This document shows positions 1 through 9,085 of a stretch of 64,000 nt of DNA, in pieces (positions within the stretch are counted from its first letter, which is position 1; every line of letters begins with the position of its first letter). A program made the position numbers and the translations under genes. This DNA is from Rhizobium sp. P40RR-XXII. GTDB lineage: Bacteria > Pseudomonadota > Alphaproteobacteria > Rhizobiales > Rhizobiaceae. The stretch lies in assembly GCF_012641405.1 (NCBI RefSeq), contig NZ_JABAII010000004.1:62001-126000 (forward strand). The letters run 5' to 3'. Below the pieces are notes generated by a model, which did no database searches, was not told the origin of the DNA, and worked only from the letters and a program-made list of their open reading frames with translations.

Positions 1-1
1 C

Positions 2-376
2 AAAGCTCGTATCGACGCCGATTTCGGTGACTTCAAGGCCTTCCTGATGGGCGGGTACAACACGGACGGCGACAAGCTGAACAAGTATGCAGGTTCCTAC
101 TTGAACAGCAACCGTTCCGCCTGCCCGACCAACGGCGCAGATTGCGGCTGGGGCGACTGGGCCTTCTGGACGGGCGCCAGCTACCAGCTGAACCCGAAGC
201 TGCAGGCCAATGCTCAGGTCGCCTACACCGACTCGGAGATCTTTGCCGCCACCGCCAACGTTGCCTGGCGCCCGGTCAAGGATCTGCTGGTCGAGCCGGA
301 AGTTTCCTACACGAACTGGGATGCTGCCGACCGCGATCAGTGGGCCGGCGTACTCCGCTTCGAGCGCAAGTTCTGA
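2..376 (+). CDS. Outer-membrane porin, C-terminal part (partial)
   Basis: This is the 3' end of a gene that begins before the window; the reading frame is open from base 2 and about 124 residues are visible. The residues alternate in polar and hydrophobic strands (for example LQANAQVAY and LLVEPEVSY) and the protein ends in ERKF with a terminal phenylalanine, the usual outer-membrane beta-barrel insertion signal. This fits the alphaproteobacterial porin family (RopA/Omp2-like, PF02530), which forms trimeric diffusion channels in the outer membrane. A strong intrinsic terminator follows about 70 bases later. The exact paralogue cannot be decided from the C-terminal part alone. Confidence 0.8.
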   Translation, partial: KARIDADFGDFKAFLMGGYNTDGDKLNKYAGSYLNSNRSACPTNGADCGWGDWAFWTGASYQLNPKLQANAQVAYTDSEIFAATANVAWRPVKDLLVEPEVSYTNWDAADRDQWAGVLRFERKF

Positions 377-447
377 TCTGATACCGGTTGGGCGCCGATC
401 TTAACTCCTGGTGCGCCCCAGCCAATTGACCTCCGATCAGAAAACGG

Positions 448-485
448 AAAGGCCCGGTTTTCCCGCCGGGCCTTTCTTGTTTTTG
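448..485 (+). terminator. Intrinsic terminator after porin gene
   Basis: A perfect 10-bp stem (AAAGGCCCGG at 448-457 with CCGGGCCTTT at 466-475) is followed by a T-rich run (TTGTTTTT). It is placed correctly to end the porin transcript. Confidence 0.9.
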
Positions 486-539
486 GTTAGCCGATCGAGG
501 AAAGGACCTCGATGCTCAGGCTTCTTGCGAGCATGGTCC

Positions 540-790
540 CTCACTCAGCTCTCTCCCCGCAAGCGGCAGAGCAATCGCATTTGAGGCACGTATGCGCCAC
601 AAGTTCCTTCTCTCCTCGGAACGAAGGCGGCCCGCCCTTCACAAGCTCAGGGAGGCGGATGAGGAGGTTGACCGATTTGAATGCGGGGATTTTCGTGCTC
701 TTGGCAGCACCCCCTCATCCGCCTGTCGGCACCTTCTCCCCGAGGGGAGAAGGTGGACGCGGCAGCAACCTCATTTCATATGAGAGTGCC
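540..790. repeat. Gene-free region with rhizobial palindromic intergenic repeats
   Basis: No convincing gene lies between the porin terminator and the ndvA terminator. The stretch holds palindromic repeat material. The clearest part is a hairpin at 730-755 (CACCTTCTCCCC / GGGGAGAAGGTG), preceded by CCCCTCATCCGCCTGTCGGC. Related CTTCTCC...GGAGAAG hairpins occur at 55949-55974 and 33203-33226. This resembles the mosaic intergenic elements (RIME type) of Rhizobium, but the family name is from memory and was not checked. Confidence 0.6.
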
Positions 791-832
791 CTATCGTTCT
801 GGCGAAAGGGAGTCTTTTATGTTTGCACGAAA

Positions 833-861
833 AAGCCGGGAGAGCGGTGCTCTCCCGGCTT
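833..861 (-). terminator. Intrinsic terminator of ndvA
   Basis: A perfect 13-bp stem (AAGCCGGGAGAGC at 833-845 with GCTCTCCCGGCTT at 849-861) has a run of five T on the minus strand just beyond it. It lies 24 bases past the ndvA stop codon. Confidence 0.88.
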
Positions 862-884
862 CGATCTTGGGCCCCTTGCGAAGA

Positions 885-2654
885 TCAGGCGGCTTCGGTT
901 TCCGTCGTGTGTGCCTTGCGGACTTCCTCGTCCGTAAGGATGCCGCTGGCACGCAGCAGGGCGGCGAAGCGGCCATTGCTCTGGCTGAGCTCGGTGAAGC
1001 TGCCGTTCTCGATGACGCGGCCATTATCGAGGAAGAGCACGATATCGGCCTCGCGCACCGTCGACAGGCGGTGGGCGATGATGAAGGTCGTGCGGTTCTG
1101 GCGCAGGTTGTCGATTGCCGCCTTGACCCTGTTCTCGGTTTCCACGTCGAGTGCGCTTGTCGCCTCGTCGAGCACGAGGATCGGAGCGTCCTTCAGAATG
1201 GCGCGAGCGATCGCGATACGCTGGCGTTCGCCACCGGAAAGCTTGTTGCCACGCTCGCCGACACGTGTCTCGTAGCCGCTTTCACGAGTTTCGATGAAGT
1301 CGTTGGCGGCGGCGGCCTGAGCAGCGCGGATCATTTCTTCCTCCGTCGCGCCTTCACGGCCGAGGCGGATGTTGTCGCTGATCGAACGATTCAGCAGGCC
1401 AGCATCCTGGAAGACGGTGGCGATGTAGCGGCGCAGCGAGCGGCGCGTCACCTTGGTGATGTCGTTGCCGTCGACGAGGATCTGACCGGACTGCGGGTCA
1501 AAGACGCGCTGCAGCAGATTGACGAGCGTCGTCTTACCGGCGCCGGTCGGGCCGACGATAGCAACGGTCTGGCCAGCCTTCACCCTGAAGGAGATGTCGT
1601 GCAGACCCTGCGAGGTGCTGGCAAAGCCGAAGGAAACGTTGCGGAATTCCACTTCGCCCTTCACGTCCTTGATCTCCGCCAGACCAGCCGGCTCTTCGCG
1701 TTCGCGGACCGAATCTTCCAGTGTATAGAAGTCTTCGAGCTTGGCGCGAGCCTCGAAAATCTGGTTGGCGAAGTTGCGCAGCTGCTCAAGGCGGCCGATC
1801 AGCACGTTCGCAAATGCGATGAAGGTGATCAGCGCACCTAGGCTCAGGCTGCCACCCTGGACGAGGACGGTGCCGATCATCAGGATCGCCATCATCGCGA
1901 CGGTCGACGCCGTGCGGTTCAGGGCACCGGCAAGGGCCCACCAGTCGAGAACCGGATACTGCGCGGCCAGCAGCCGCTCGGTGAACGACTTCAGCGCCTT
2001 GGTCTCTGCTTCGATGCGATTGTAGCTATGCAGCACCGAAACGTTGCTGATCGAGTCGCTGACATGCGAGAAGACGGTATTGTAATGGCTTTCGACCGAG
2101 GTCTGGCCATCCTTCGTGCGGTTCATCACCAGGCGGCCGATGGTCCAGTAGAAGACGCCGAGCAGGATCAGCACGGCCGAGAGACGCAGGTCCATAGCCA
2201 TGGCGGTCGGGATCATGACGACGAGTGCAACGGCTGTCGTCAGGTGATTGCGCATGAATTCCAGCCATAGGCCGAACAGCGCTTCGCAGGCGCGAAGCAG
2301 TGTGTTCAGCGCGCTCGCCGTACCGCGCTGGCTATGCCAGGAAAGCGGCATGGAGATGATGCGGCCGAATGCCTCGGTCAGCAAAGATGCGCGGCGGCCA
2401 TGCGCGAGACGATCCGCCTCGCGGGACACGACGATGAAGGCCACGGCACTGAACACGGCAAAACCGGCCCACAGCATCATGGTCGGCGTCACTGCCTCTT
2501 TCTTGGCAATGGCGTCGAAGATGCGGCCGAATAGAACCGGCTCATAGATCGTTGTCATCGCCAATGCGATGTTTGCGATCACGACCATCCAGACGCGATA
2601 TCGATACGCGCCAAGATACTTCAGGGCTCTTGCATAGACTTTGAACAGCGACAC
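885..2654 (-). CDS. ndvA: Cyclic beta-1,2-glucan exporter, ABC permease/ATPase
   Basis: This is a half-size ABC exporter with an N-terminal six-helix membrane domain and a C-terminal ATPase. Walker A GPTGAGKTT is near residue 368, the signature LSGGERQR near 472 and Walker B ILVLDEATSALD near 492. The N-terminus (VSLFKVYARALKYL) and the length of 589 residues match NdvA/ChvA, which exports cyclic beta-1,2-glucan to the periplasm for osmotic adaptation and for infection of plant hosts. The frame extends to a TTG at 2675, but the GTG at 2654 has AGAGGG about 8 bases upstream and gives the family length, so it is preferred. The gene stands alone, with its own terminator; the glucan synthase ndvB is not in the window. 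Confidence 0.9.
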   Translation of the reverse strand: MSLFKVYARALKYLGAYRYRVWMVVIANIALAMTTIYEPVLFGRIFDAIAKKEAVTPTMMLWAGFAVFSAVAFIVVSREADRLAHGRRASLLTEAFGRIISMPLSWHSQRGTASALNTLLRACEALFGLWLEFMRNHLTTAVALVVMIPTAMAMDLRLSAVLILLGVFYWTIGRLVMNRTKDGQTSVESHYNTVFSHVSDSISNVSVLHSYNRIEAETKALKSFTERLLAAQYPVLDWWALAGALNRTASTVAMMAILMIGTVLVQGGSLSLGALITFIAFANVLIGRLEQLRNFANQIFEARAKLEDFYTLEDSVREREEPAGLAEIKDVKGEVEFRNVSFGFASTSQGLHDISFRVKAGQTVAIVGPTGAGKTTLVNLLQRVFDPQSGQILVDGNDITKVTRRSLRRYIATVFQDAGLLNRSISDNIRLGREGATEEEMIRAAQAAAANDFIETRESGYETRVGERGNKLSGGERQRIAIARAILKDAPILVLDEATSALDVETENRVKAAIDNLRQNRTTFIIAHRLSTVREADIVLFLDNGRVIENGSFTELSQSNGRFAALLRASGILTDEEVRKAHTTETEAA

Positions 2655-3032
2655 GTCTGGCACCCTCTTGCACAAGCAAAACTAGGAATGCTGCGACACT
2701 ACAGATCGCTACCTGAACCGGCGATTAACGGAATCTGCAGCTGTTTTTTCAGGGAATTTTTCGCGCAATGCGCGCGATGGCATTATGATGACGCTATCGG
2801 TCGCCGCAGAAATATGACAATTTAAGGAGACTTGGACGCGACAACATCGCGTATCCCAAGCAGCGCACAGATCGCCAGTCAGGGTTGAACGGTAAAAAAA
2901 TCGCTAAGGGCGTTCAATTTTGCGCTGGCATGAGTATGTTGCCGGCGATTGAGCGCGCCGTGGGGCCAGACGGGCATGGTCGTAATGCCCCCGTCCGCCG
3001 GTAAGTCAGGCTGCAAAAGCCAAGGGGTAGAT
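2655..3032. other. Divergent intergenic region ndvA / luxR-type gene
   Basis: About 380 bases separate two divergent genes, so promoters for both must lie here. I see no protein-coding signal, no clear operator dyad and no acyl-homoserine-lactone box that I would defend. Confidence 0.5.
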
Positions 3033-3773
3033 GTGAATATCCATTCGCTGTTACAATTGCTTGTGGTCATCGAAGAGTGCAAGCTTGCAAACGACGTCGT
3101 GACCGAGCTCGAGCGCGTGCTCCGTTCCTACAAGTTTGAATTCTACGGGCTGCTGAAACAGACGCGGCCGAATGTCGATGTCGCGAACTTCATGCTCGCG
3201 GGCCGCTGGCCCGATCGGTGGCCGCTTATCTATGTTCGCAAGCGGTACATGCTCGTCGATCCGGTCGCGCGCTATCTTGGCCGGGCGCAGCGTCCTTTCC
3301 GCTGGCGCGACGCCGTCATTGCCCTGAAGGTGGATTCGCTGAGGCGGCGGATGGAGCAGATGATGGCGGACGCCCGCGCCCACGGGCTTGTCGACGGGTA
3401 TGTTTTCCCGATTCATGGGCGAAGCGGCTTGCTTGGATGCATGACGATCGGTGGCGATGCGATCGATCTTTCTCCGACGGAACTTTCTCTATTCGATGCA
3501 GTCGCCAAAAAGGCCTTCTGGCGGCTTCTGGAGCTGAACGGCGGAGCGCAATCCCTGGAGGACCTGGGAAGGACCGAGCGGAAGCTGACCAAGCGCGAAA
3601 TGGAGGTGCTGAACCACCTGGCCGACGGCATGACGTCGATCGAGATCAGCCGGCTGCTGGCGATCTCCAACCACACCGTCGACTGGTACATGAACAGTAT
3701 TCAGGACAAGCTGAATGCCAAAAACAGGCAGCATATCGTTGCCATCGCTTTCAGAACCGGACTTATTCCGTAA
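3033..3773 (+). CDS. LuxR-family regulator with autoinducer-binding-type N-terminus
   Basis: A 246-residue DNA-binding regulator. Residues 185-246 form a typical LuxR/GerE helix-turn-helix (LTKREMEVLNHLADGMTSIE, then ISNHTVDWYM and the K/N-rich third helix region). The N-terminal ~170 residues have the size and W/Y-rich pattern of the autoinducer-binding domain (PF03472). The frame extends upstream to 2949, but GTG at 3033 follows AAGGGG by five bases and gives the standard family length. No luxI-type synthase lies nearby, so it is an orphan (solo) LuxR; the ligand, if any, is unknown. It lies directly upstream of pyc, but the ~140-base gap does not prove co-transcription. A 22-bp tandem duplication spans its stop codon. 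Confidence 0.8.
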   Translation: MNIHSLLQLLVVIEECKLANDVVTELERVLRSYKFEFYGLLKQTRPNVDVANFMLAGRWPDRWPLIYVRKRYMLVDPVARYLGRAQRPFRWRDAVIALKVDSLRRRMEQMMADARAHGLVDGYVFPIHGRSGLLGCMTIGGDAIDLSPTELSLFDAVAKKAFWRLLELNGGAQSLEDLGRTERKLTKREMEVLNHLADGMTSIEISRLLAISNHTVDWYMNSIQDKLNAKNRQHIVAIAFRTGLIP

Positions 3774-3809
3774 TGGCAACTATTTTGTTCCGTAATGGCA
3801 ACTATTTTG
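3766..3809 (+). repeat. 22-bp perfect tandem duplication across the luxR stop codon
   Basis: The 22 bases at 3766-3787 (TTCCGTAATGGCAACTATTT plus TG) are repeated exactly and without a gap at 3788-3809. The stop codon of the LuxR-type gene sits in the first copy, so the duplication does not alter the protein. Confidence 0.95.
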
Positions 3810-3912
3810 CTGTCGGATGTCGCAGGAGAAATTGAACTTCCCGTGACAAGAAGTTAAGAATTTTCTTCGCGGGTGCAGCATTGCCCGTTTTCGATGCCGT
3901 GAGGAGAGCGCA

Positions 3913-6900
3913 TTGCCCATTTCCAAGATCCTGGTCGCCAACCGTTCCGAAATCGCCATCCGCGTATTCCGCGCCGCTAACGAGCTTGGCATAAAAACGG
4001 TGGCCATCTGGGCCGAGGAAGACAAACTCGCGCTGCATCGCTTCAAGGCGGATGAGAGTTATCAGGTCGGCCGCGGTCCGCACCTTGCCCGCGATCTCGG
4101 GCCGATCGAGAGCTATCTGTCGATCGACGAGATCATCCGTGTCGCCAGGCTTTCCGGCGCCGATGCCATCCACCCCGGCTACGGCCTGCTGTCGGAAAGC
4201 CCGGAATTCGTCGATGCCTGCGATGCCGCCGGCATCATCTTCATCGGCCCAAGGGCCGATACGATGCGTCAGCTCGGCAACAAGGTTGCGGCGCGCAATC
4301 TGGCGATCTCGGTCGGCGTGCCCGTCGTGCCGGCAACCGAGCCGCTGCCGGAGGATATGGCCGAAGTTGCCAAGATGGCTGAGGAGATCGGCTATCCGGT
4401 CATGCTCAAGGCCTCCTGGGGCGGCGGCGGCCGCGGCATGCGCGTCATCCGCTCCAAGGCCGATCTCGCCAAGGAAGTGACGGAAGCCAAGCGCGAGGCG
4501 AAGGCCGCCTTCGGCAAGGACGAGGTCTATCTCGAAAAGCTGGTCGAGCGCGCCCGCCATGTCGAAAGCCAAATCCTTGGCGACACACATGGCAACGTCG
4601 TGCACCTGTTCGAGCGCGACTGTTCGGTTCAGCGCCGTAACCAGAAGGTCGTCGAGCGCGCGCCGGCGCCCTATCTCAGCGATGCGCAGCGCCAGGAGCT
4701 GGCCGCCTATTCGCTGAAGATCGCCGAGGCGACGAATTATGTCGGCGCCGGCACCGTCGAATATCTGATGGATGCCGATACCGGCAAATTCTACTTCATC
4801 GAAGTCAATCCGCGCATCCAGGTCGAGCATACGGTGACCGAAGTCGTCACCGGCATCGATATCGTCAAGGCGCAGATCCACATTCTCGACGGCTTCGCCA
4901 TCGGGACGGCAGAATCGGGCGTTCCGAAGCAGGCGGATATCCGCCTCAACGGCCATGCGCTGCAGTGCCGCGTGACGACCGAGGATCCGGAGCACAATTT
5001 CATCCCGGATTACGGCCGCATCACCGCCTATCGCTCCGCTTCCGGCTTCGGTATCCGTCTCGACGGCGGCACCTCCTACACCGGCGCGATCATCACCCGC
5101 TATTACGATCCGCTGCTGGTGAAGGTAACCGCCTGGGCGCCGAACCCGCAGGAGGCGATCGCCCGCATGGACCGCGCTCTGCGCGAATTCCGCATTCGTG
5201 GCGTGGCGACGAACCTCACCTTCCTCGAAGCGATCATCACGCATCCGAAATTCCGCGACAACAGCTATACGACGCGCTTCATCGATACGACGCCGGAGCT
5301 GTTCCAGCAGGTCAAGCGCCAGGATCGCGCCACCAAGCTGTTGACCTATCTCGCCGACGTCACCGTCAACGGCCATCCCGAAACGCGCGGCCGTCCGTCA
5401 CCGTCGCCGAAGGCGGCAGAGCCGGTGCTGCCCTATATCGATGGCAAGGTGCCCGACGGCACCAAGCAGCTGCTCGACAAGCTCGGTCCGCAGAAATTCG
5501 CCGAATGGATGCGCGGCGAACAGCGCGTGCTGATGACCGACACGACGATGCGCGACGGACATCAATCGCTGCTCGCGACCCGCATGCGAACCTATGATAT
5601 CGCCAGCGTCGCCGGCACCTATGCACGCGCCTTGCCGCAGCTGCTGTCGCTGGAATGCTGGGGCGGCGCCACCTTCGACGTTTCCATGCGCTTTCTGACG
5701 GAAGACCCGTGGGAACGTCTGTCGCTGATCCGCGAGGCCGCGCCGAACCTGCTCCTGCAGATGCTGCTGCGCGGCGCCAACGGCGTCGGCTACACCAACT
5801 ATCCCGACAATGTCGTAAAGTACTTCGTCCGCCAGGCGGCCAAGGGTGGCATCGATCTCTTCCGCGTCTTCGACTGCCTGAACTGGGTCGAGAACATGCG
5901 CGTGTCGATGGATGCCGTTGCCGAGGAGAACAAGCTCTGCGAGGCGGCGATCTGCTACACGGGCGACATCCTCAATTCCGCCCGTCCGAAATACGACCTG
6001 AAATATTACACGGATCTCGCCGTCGAGCTGGAAAAGGCCGGTGCCCACATCATCGCGCTGAAGGATATGGCGGGCCTCCTGAAGCCGGCCGCGGCGAAGG
6101 TGCTGTTCAAGGCGTTGCGCGAGGCGACCGGGCTGCCGATCCACTTCCACACGCATGATACGTCGGGCATTGCCGCCGCAACCGTGCTCGCCGCGGTCGA
6201 CGCCGGCGTCGATGCGGTTGACGCGGCGATGGATGCGCTGTCGGGCAACACCTCGCAGCCCTGCCTCGGCTCGATCGTCGAAGCCCTCAAAGGGTCCGAG
6301 CGCGATCCGGGCCTCGATCCCGAATGGATCCGCCGCATCTCCTTCTACTGGGAAGCGGTGCGCCATCAGTACGCCGCCTTCGAAAGCGATCTCAAGGGAC
6401 CCGCCTCGGAGGTCTACCTGCATGAAATGCCGGGCGGCCAGTTCACCAACCTCAAGGAACAGGCCCGTTCGCTTGGCCTCGAGACCCGCTGGCACCAGGT
6501 GGCCCAGGCCTATGCCGACGCCAACCAGATGTTCGGCGATATCGTCAAGGTGACGCCGTCTTCCAAGGTCGTCGGCGACATGGCGTTGATGATGGTGTCC
6601 CAAGACCTGACGGTTGCCGATGTCGAGAACCCGGCCAAGGATATCGCCTTCCCGGATTCGGTCGTTTCCATGCTGAAGGGCGATCTCGGCCAGCCGCCGT
6701 CCGGATGGCCTAAAGCCCTGCAGAAGAAGGCGCTGAAGGGCGACAAGCCCTATGTCGTCCGCCCCGGCTCGCTGCTGGCCGAAGCCGATCTCGGCGCCGA
6801 GCGCAAGGCGATCGAAACCAAGCTGGAACGCAAGGTCGATGATTTCGAATTTGCCTCGTACCTAATGTATCCGAAGGTCTTCACCGATTATGCGCAGGCG

Positions 6901-7374
6901 GCCGACACTTACGGCCCAGTCTCGGTGCTGCCGACGCCGGCCTATTTCTACGGCCTGAAGGAAGGCGACGAGCTGTTCGCCGAAATCGAGAAGGGCAAGA
7001 CGCTCGTCATCGTCAACCAAGCGATGACGGCGACCGACGAGAAGGGCATGGTGACAGTCTTTTTCGAGCTCAATGGCCAGCCGCGCCGCATCAAGGTGCC
7101 GGATCGCGCCCATGGTGCTTCCGGCAGCGCTATCCGCCGTAAGGTCGAAACTGGCAATGCCGCCCATGTCGGCGCGCCGATGCCGGGCGTCATCTCCACG
7201 GTCTTCGTCTCGCCCGGCCAGGCGATCAAGGCCGGCGACGTGCTTGTTTCCATCGAGGCGATGAAGATGGAGACGGCGCTGCACGCCGAGAAGGATGGTA
7301 CGATTTCCGAGGTGTTGGTGCGCGCCGGCGACCAGATCGACGCCAAGGATCTGCTCGTCGTCTATGGTGCGTGA
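3913..7374 (+). CDS. pyc: Pyruvate carboxylase
   Basis: A 1153-residue biotin enzyme that carboxylates pyruvate to oxaloacetate (anaplerosis) with ATP and bicarbonate. The order is: biotin carboxylase domain (about 1-460, glycine loop ASWGGGGRGMRV, ERDCSVQRRNQKVVE, catalytic region EVNPRIQVEHTVTE), carboxyltransferase domain (about 530-810, TDTTMRDGHQSLLATRMRT, metal-ligand motif HFHTHDT), allosteric/linker region, and C-terminal biotin carrier domain with biotinyl-lysine K1118 in EAMKMET. This corresponds to K1119 in the well-studied Rhizobium etli enzyme. The start is TTG at 3913, six bases after GAGGAG. Large antisense open frames within it are composition artefacts. The gene is monocistronic as far as can be seen. 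Confidence 0.97.
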   Translation: MPISKILVANRSEIAIRVFRAANELGIKTVAIWAEEDKLALHRFKADESYQVGRGPHLARDLGPIESYLSIDEIIRVARLSGADAIHPGYGLLSESPEFVDACDAAGIIFIGPRADTMRQLGNKVAARNLAISVGVPVVPATEPLPEDMAEVAKMAEEIGYPVMLKASWGGGGRGMRVIRSKADLAKEVTEAKREAKAAFGKDEVYLEKLVERARHVESQILGDTHGNVVHLFERDCSVQRRNQKVVERAPAPYLSDAQRQELAAYSLKIAEATNYVGAGTVEYLMDADTGKFYFIEVNPRIQVEHTVTEVVTGIDIVKAQIHILDGFAIGTAESGVPKQADIRLNGHALQCRVTTEDPEHNFIPDYGRITAYRSASGFGIRLDGGTSYTGAIITRYYDPLLVKVTAWAPNPQEAIARMDRALREFRIRGVATNLTFLEAIITHPKFRDNSYTTRFIDTTPELFQQVKRQDRATKLLTYLADVTVNGHPETRGRPSPSPKAAEPVLPYIDGKVPDGTKQLLDKLGPQKFAEWMRGEQRVLMTDTTMRDGHQSLLATRMRTYDIASVAGTYARALPQLLSLECWGGATFDVSMRFLTEDPWERLSLIREAAPNLLLQMLLRGANGVGYTNYPDNVVKYFVRQAAKGGIDLFRVFDCLNWVENMRVSMDAVAEENKLCEAAICYTGDILNSARPKYDLKYYTDLAVELEKAGAHIIALKDMAGLLKPAAAKVLFKALREATGLPIHFHTHDTSGIAAATVLAAVDAGVDAVDAAMDALSGNTSQPCLGSIVEALKGSERDPGLDPEWIRRISFYWEAVRHQYAAFESDLKGPASEVYLHEMPGGQFTNLKEQARSLGLETRWHQVAQAYADANQMFGDIVKVTPSSKVVGDMALMMVSQDLTVADVENPAKDIAFPDSVVSMLKGDLGQPPSGWPKALQKKALKGDKPYVVRPGSLLAEADLGAERKAIETKLERKVDDFEFASYLMYPKVFTDYAQAADTYGPVSVLPTPAYFYGLKEGDELFAEIEKGKTLVIVNQAMTATDEKGMVTVFFELNGQPRRIKVPDRAHGASGSAIRRKVETGNAAHVGAPMPGVISTVFVSPGQAIKAGDVLVSIEAMKMETALHAEKDGTISEVLVRAGDQIDAKDLLVVYGA

Positions 7375-7405
7375 TCGGCAAGGGACGGTTTTCGAACCTG
7401 GCCGC

Positions 7406-7510
7406 TAGAGCAATTCCAGGAAAAGTGCTGAGCGGTTTTCCGTCCGGAATTGCGAGAAAACAAGAAGTGAGGGCGGTTCTGCGATTCCGCGAAAAGCTAA
7501 ACTGCTCTAA
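7406..7510. repeat. Dispersed palindromic repeat (AGAGCAATTCC type), copy 1
   Basis: The element starts with AGAGC and ends with GCTCT, and contains the inner inverted pair CAATTCC / GGAATTG. A closely related full copy lies at 24708-24807 and a partial one at 17735-17777. It lies between two convergent genes. Confidence 0.75.
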
Positions 7511-7577
7511 CTGAACGCAGACAATTCTCTACCGCAAGGCCTGACTGTTGCAGCCGGCTTTGCGGTAGAAATGCCTT

Positions 7578-8831
7578 TTATCGCGGCTTATGGGCATGCC
7601 GCTCCACCAAGGCGGCCCAAAGTGCCGACAGCAGCGCGAGCAGTGCGGATATCAGCATCATCGCGAAGAGAGTATGAATATCAGCCGATCGCGCGAGGAA
7701 CAGCCCGCCGATAGAGCCGATGAGCGCGCCGCCTGCGATCCGCATGGCAGCCGCCAGCCCCGCAGCCGTCCCGACCATGTCCGCACGGACCGACATGGCG
7801 CCGCTATTGGCGGCCGGCATGGTGAGGCCATTGCCGATGCCGATGAAGATGCAGGGGCCGAAGAGTGCCAGTACCTGCGTCAATCCCGAAAGCGACAGGG
7901 CGAGGCCGGTCGACAGGCCGATGCAGGTCAGAAGCCGCGCGATGACAAGGATCGTGCCGAGCGGGATTCTTGCGGCGTAACGGCCGGCCAGATAGCTACC
8001 GAGGATGAAGCCGGCGGGAACCAGTCCCATATAGAAGCCGAGCCAGGCGCTCGACCCGAGCACATCGCCCATCGTGAGTGGCGCTCCCCCGAGGAAGATA
8101 TAGAGCACGCCCATCGAGCAGGCCATGCAGAGGGTATAGGCCCAGAATCGCGCCGAAGACAAAAGCAGCCCATAGGAGGCAAGGTAGTTCCTTCGCGTCC
8201 CCGGTAAGGGGGCTCTCGATCCCTTTAATTCGCGCAGGGACAGGAGGAAGGCGGCGATGCCGAGGATCGCAAGGACGACGAAGCTGGCGCGCCAGCCGAA
8301 AAACTCGTCCAGCGACCCGCCGAACAGCGGCCCGACCATGGGTGCCAACGCCCATCCCATGGCGAGATAGCCGAATTTGCTGGCGGATTCGCGCTCGTTT
8401 GATGTTTCCTTGATGATGACGAGCGCGACGGAGTAACACGGGCCGATGCATGCCTGCATCGAGCGAAAGACGAGAAATGTGCCGATATCGGAGGCGAGAA
8501 CGCAGCCGATCGAGGCGATGATGAAGATCGCGAGCGCCGTCAGGACGACGGGCCGGCGGCCGAACCGGTCCGATATCGCGCCGCCGATCGCCTCAAGGCA
8601 GGCGGTGACAATGGAAAAGCCGGCGACCGAAAGGTTCACGAGGGCGAAATCGGCGTGGTATGTCGCTGATATCTTCGGCAGCGACGGCAGGATCATATTA
8701 ACAGGCAGCACGGCAAGGGCCGAAAGCAGGATGAGGGTCGTCAGCCGCGGCGGCGCGGCTGTTTTCCCGATGGCTGTGTTTTCGATTGCCTGCGTGGCTG
8801 AACCTTCGATGCGGCTTTCGGTGCGCGTCAT
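7578..8831 (-). CDS. Bcr/CflA-type MFS multidrug efflux protein
   Basis: A 417-residue inner-membrane protein with about 12 hydrophobic helices. The MFS loop motif GAISDRFGRRPV follows TM2, and the order SVAGFSIVTACLEAIGGAIS and MQACIGPCYSVALVIIK fit the Bcr/CflA drug-H+ antiporter subfamily (DHA1). The family exports compounds such as bicyclomycin or chloramphenicol; the substrate here is unknown. The frame reaches a TTG at 8897, but that codon overlaps the U-run of the upstream terminator, so the ATG at 8831 is chosen. The gene lies immediately downstream of a structured RNA with its own terminator, which suggests attenuation control (inference). Confidence 0.82.
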   Translation of the reverse strand: MTRTESRIEGSATQAIENTAIGKTAAPPRLTTLILLSALAVLPVNMILPSLPKISATYHADFALVNLSVAGFSIVTACLEAIGGAISDRFGRRPVVLTALAIFIIASIGCVLASDIGTFLVFRSMQACIGPCYSVALVIIKETSNERESASKFGYLAMGWALAPMVGPLFGGSLDEFFGWRASFVVLAILGIAAFLLSLRELKGSRAPLPGTRRNYLASYGLLLSSARFWAYTLCMACSMGVLYIFLGGAPLTMGDVLGSSAWLGFYMGLVPAGFILGSYLAGRYAARIPLGTILVIARLLTCIGLSTGLALSLSGLTQVLALFGPCIFIGIGNGLTMPAANSGAMSVRADMVGTAAGLAAAMRIAGGALIGSIGGLFLARSADIHTLFAMMLISALLALLSALWAALVERHAHKPR

Positions 8832-8898
8832 GGCCTTGTCCGTCGTAGTGGGGGAATCGAGGGAGATCTGACGAGGCGGCGCCCTTGTTTCAGGCAAT

Positions 8899-9012
8899 AA
8901 AAAAAGGCCCCGTCAGGAGCCTGCTTACCGCGCATGGATGCTTTCGCCGGATGGTTACACCATCCTGCCCATGCGCCTTCCTACCACTACGAGAACGAGT
9001 GCCGTGTTCATG
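8899..9012 (-). ncRNA. Putative small RNA or attenuator leader with intrinsic terminator
   Basis: On the minus strand a likely promoter (9019-9047) is followed by a compact fold. An 8-bp stem (8930-8937 with 8969-8976, GCGCATGG/CCATGCGC) encloses a 7-bp hairpin with a 3-base loop (8949-8965, GGATGGT/ACCATCC). After it comes a terminator hairpin (8906-8922, GGCTCC/GGGGCC on the RNA) with seven U (8899-8905). The transcript would be about 114 nt and ends 68 bases before the ATG of the MFS gene. It could be a free small RNA or a termination-controlled leader. I cannot match it to a named RNA family. Confidence 0.6.
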
Positions 9013-9018
9013 GCGCTA

Positions 9019-9047
9019 AAGCTATTCGCAAAGCCCTGCATCGTCAA
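9019..9047 (-). promoter_or_regulatory. Predicted sigma-70-type promoter for the small RNA/leader
   Basis: On the minus strand TTGACG (9047-9042) is followed after 17 bases by TAGCTT (9024-9019), a good housekeeping promoter match in rhizobia. The predicted start would be near 9012. Confidence 0.5.
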
Positions 9048-9085
9048 TGCATGGCCTGTCCGCGAAACGGTTGCTTGCGGTCACC

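Noticed and set aside
681..1841. Long open frame (386 codons) on the plus strand opposite ndvA
   Set aside because: It lies antisense to a gene with clear ABC motifs and has no family pattern; long antisense frames are common in GC-rich DNA.
3802..5376. 524-codon frame on the minus strand opposite pyc
   Set aside because: Low-complexity, Asp/Arg/Ala-rich translation, antisense to the conserved biotin carboxylase domain; a composition artefact.
8895..8897. TTG start at 8897 for the Bcr/CflA exporter
   Set aside because: The codon lies at the U-run of the upstream terminator; the ATG at 8831 gives a normal length.
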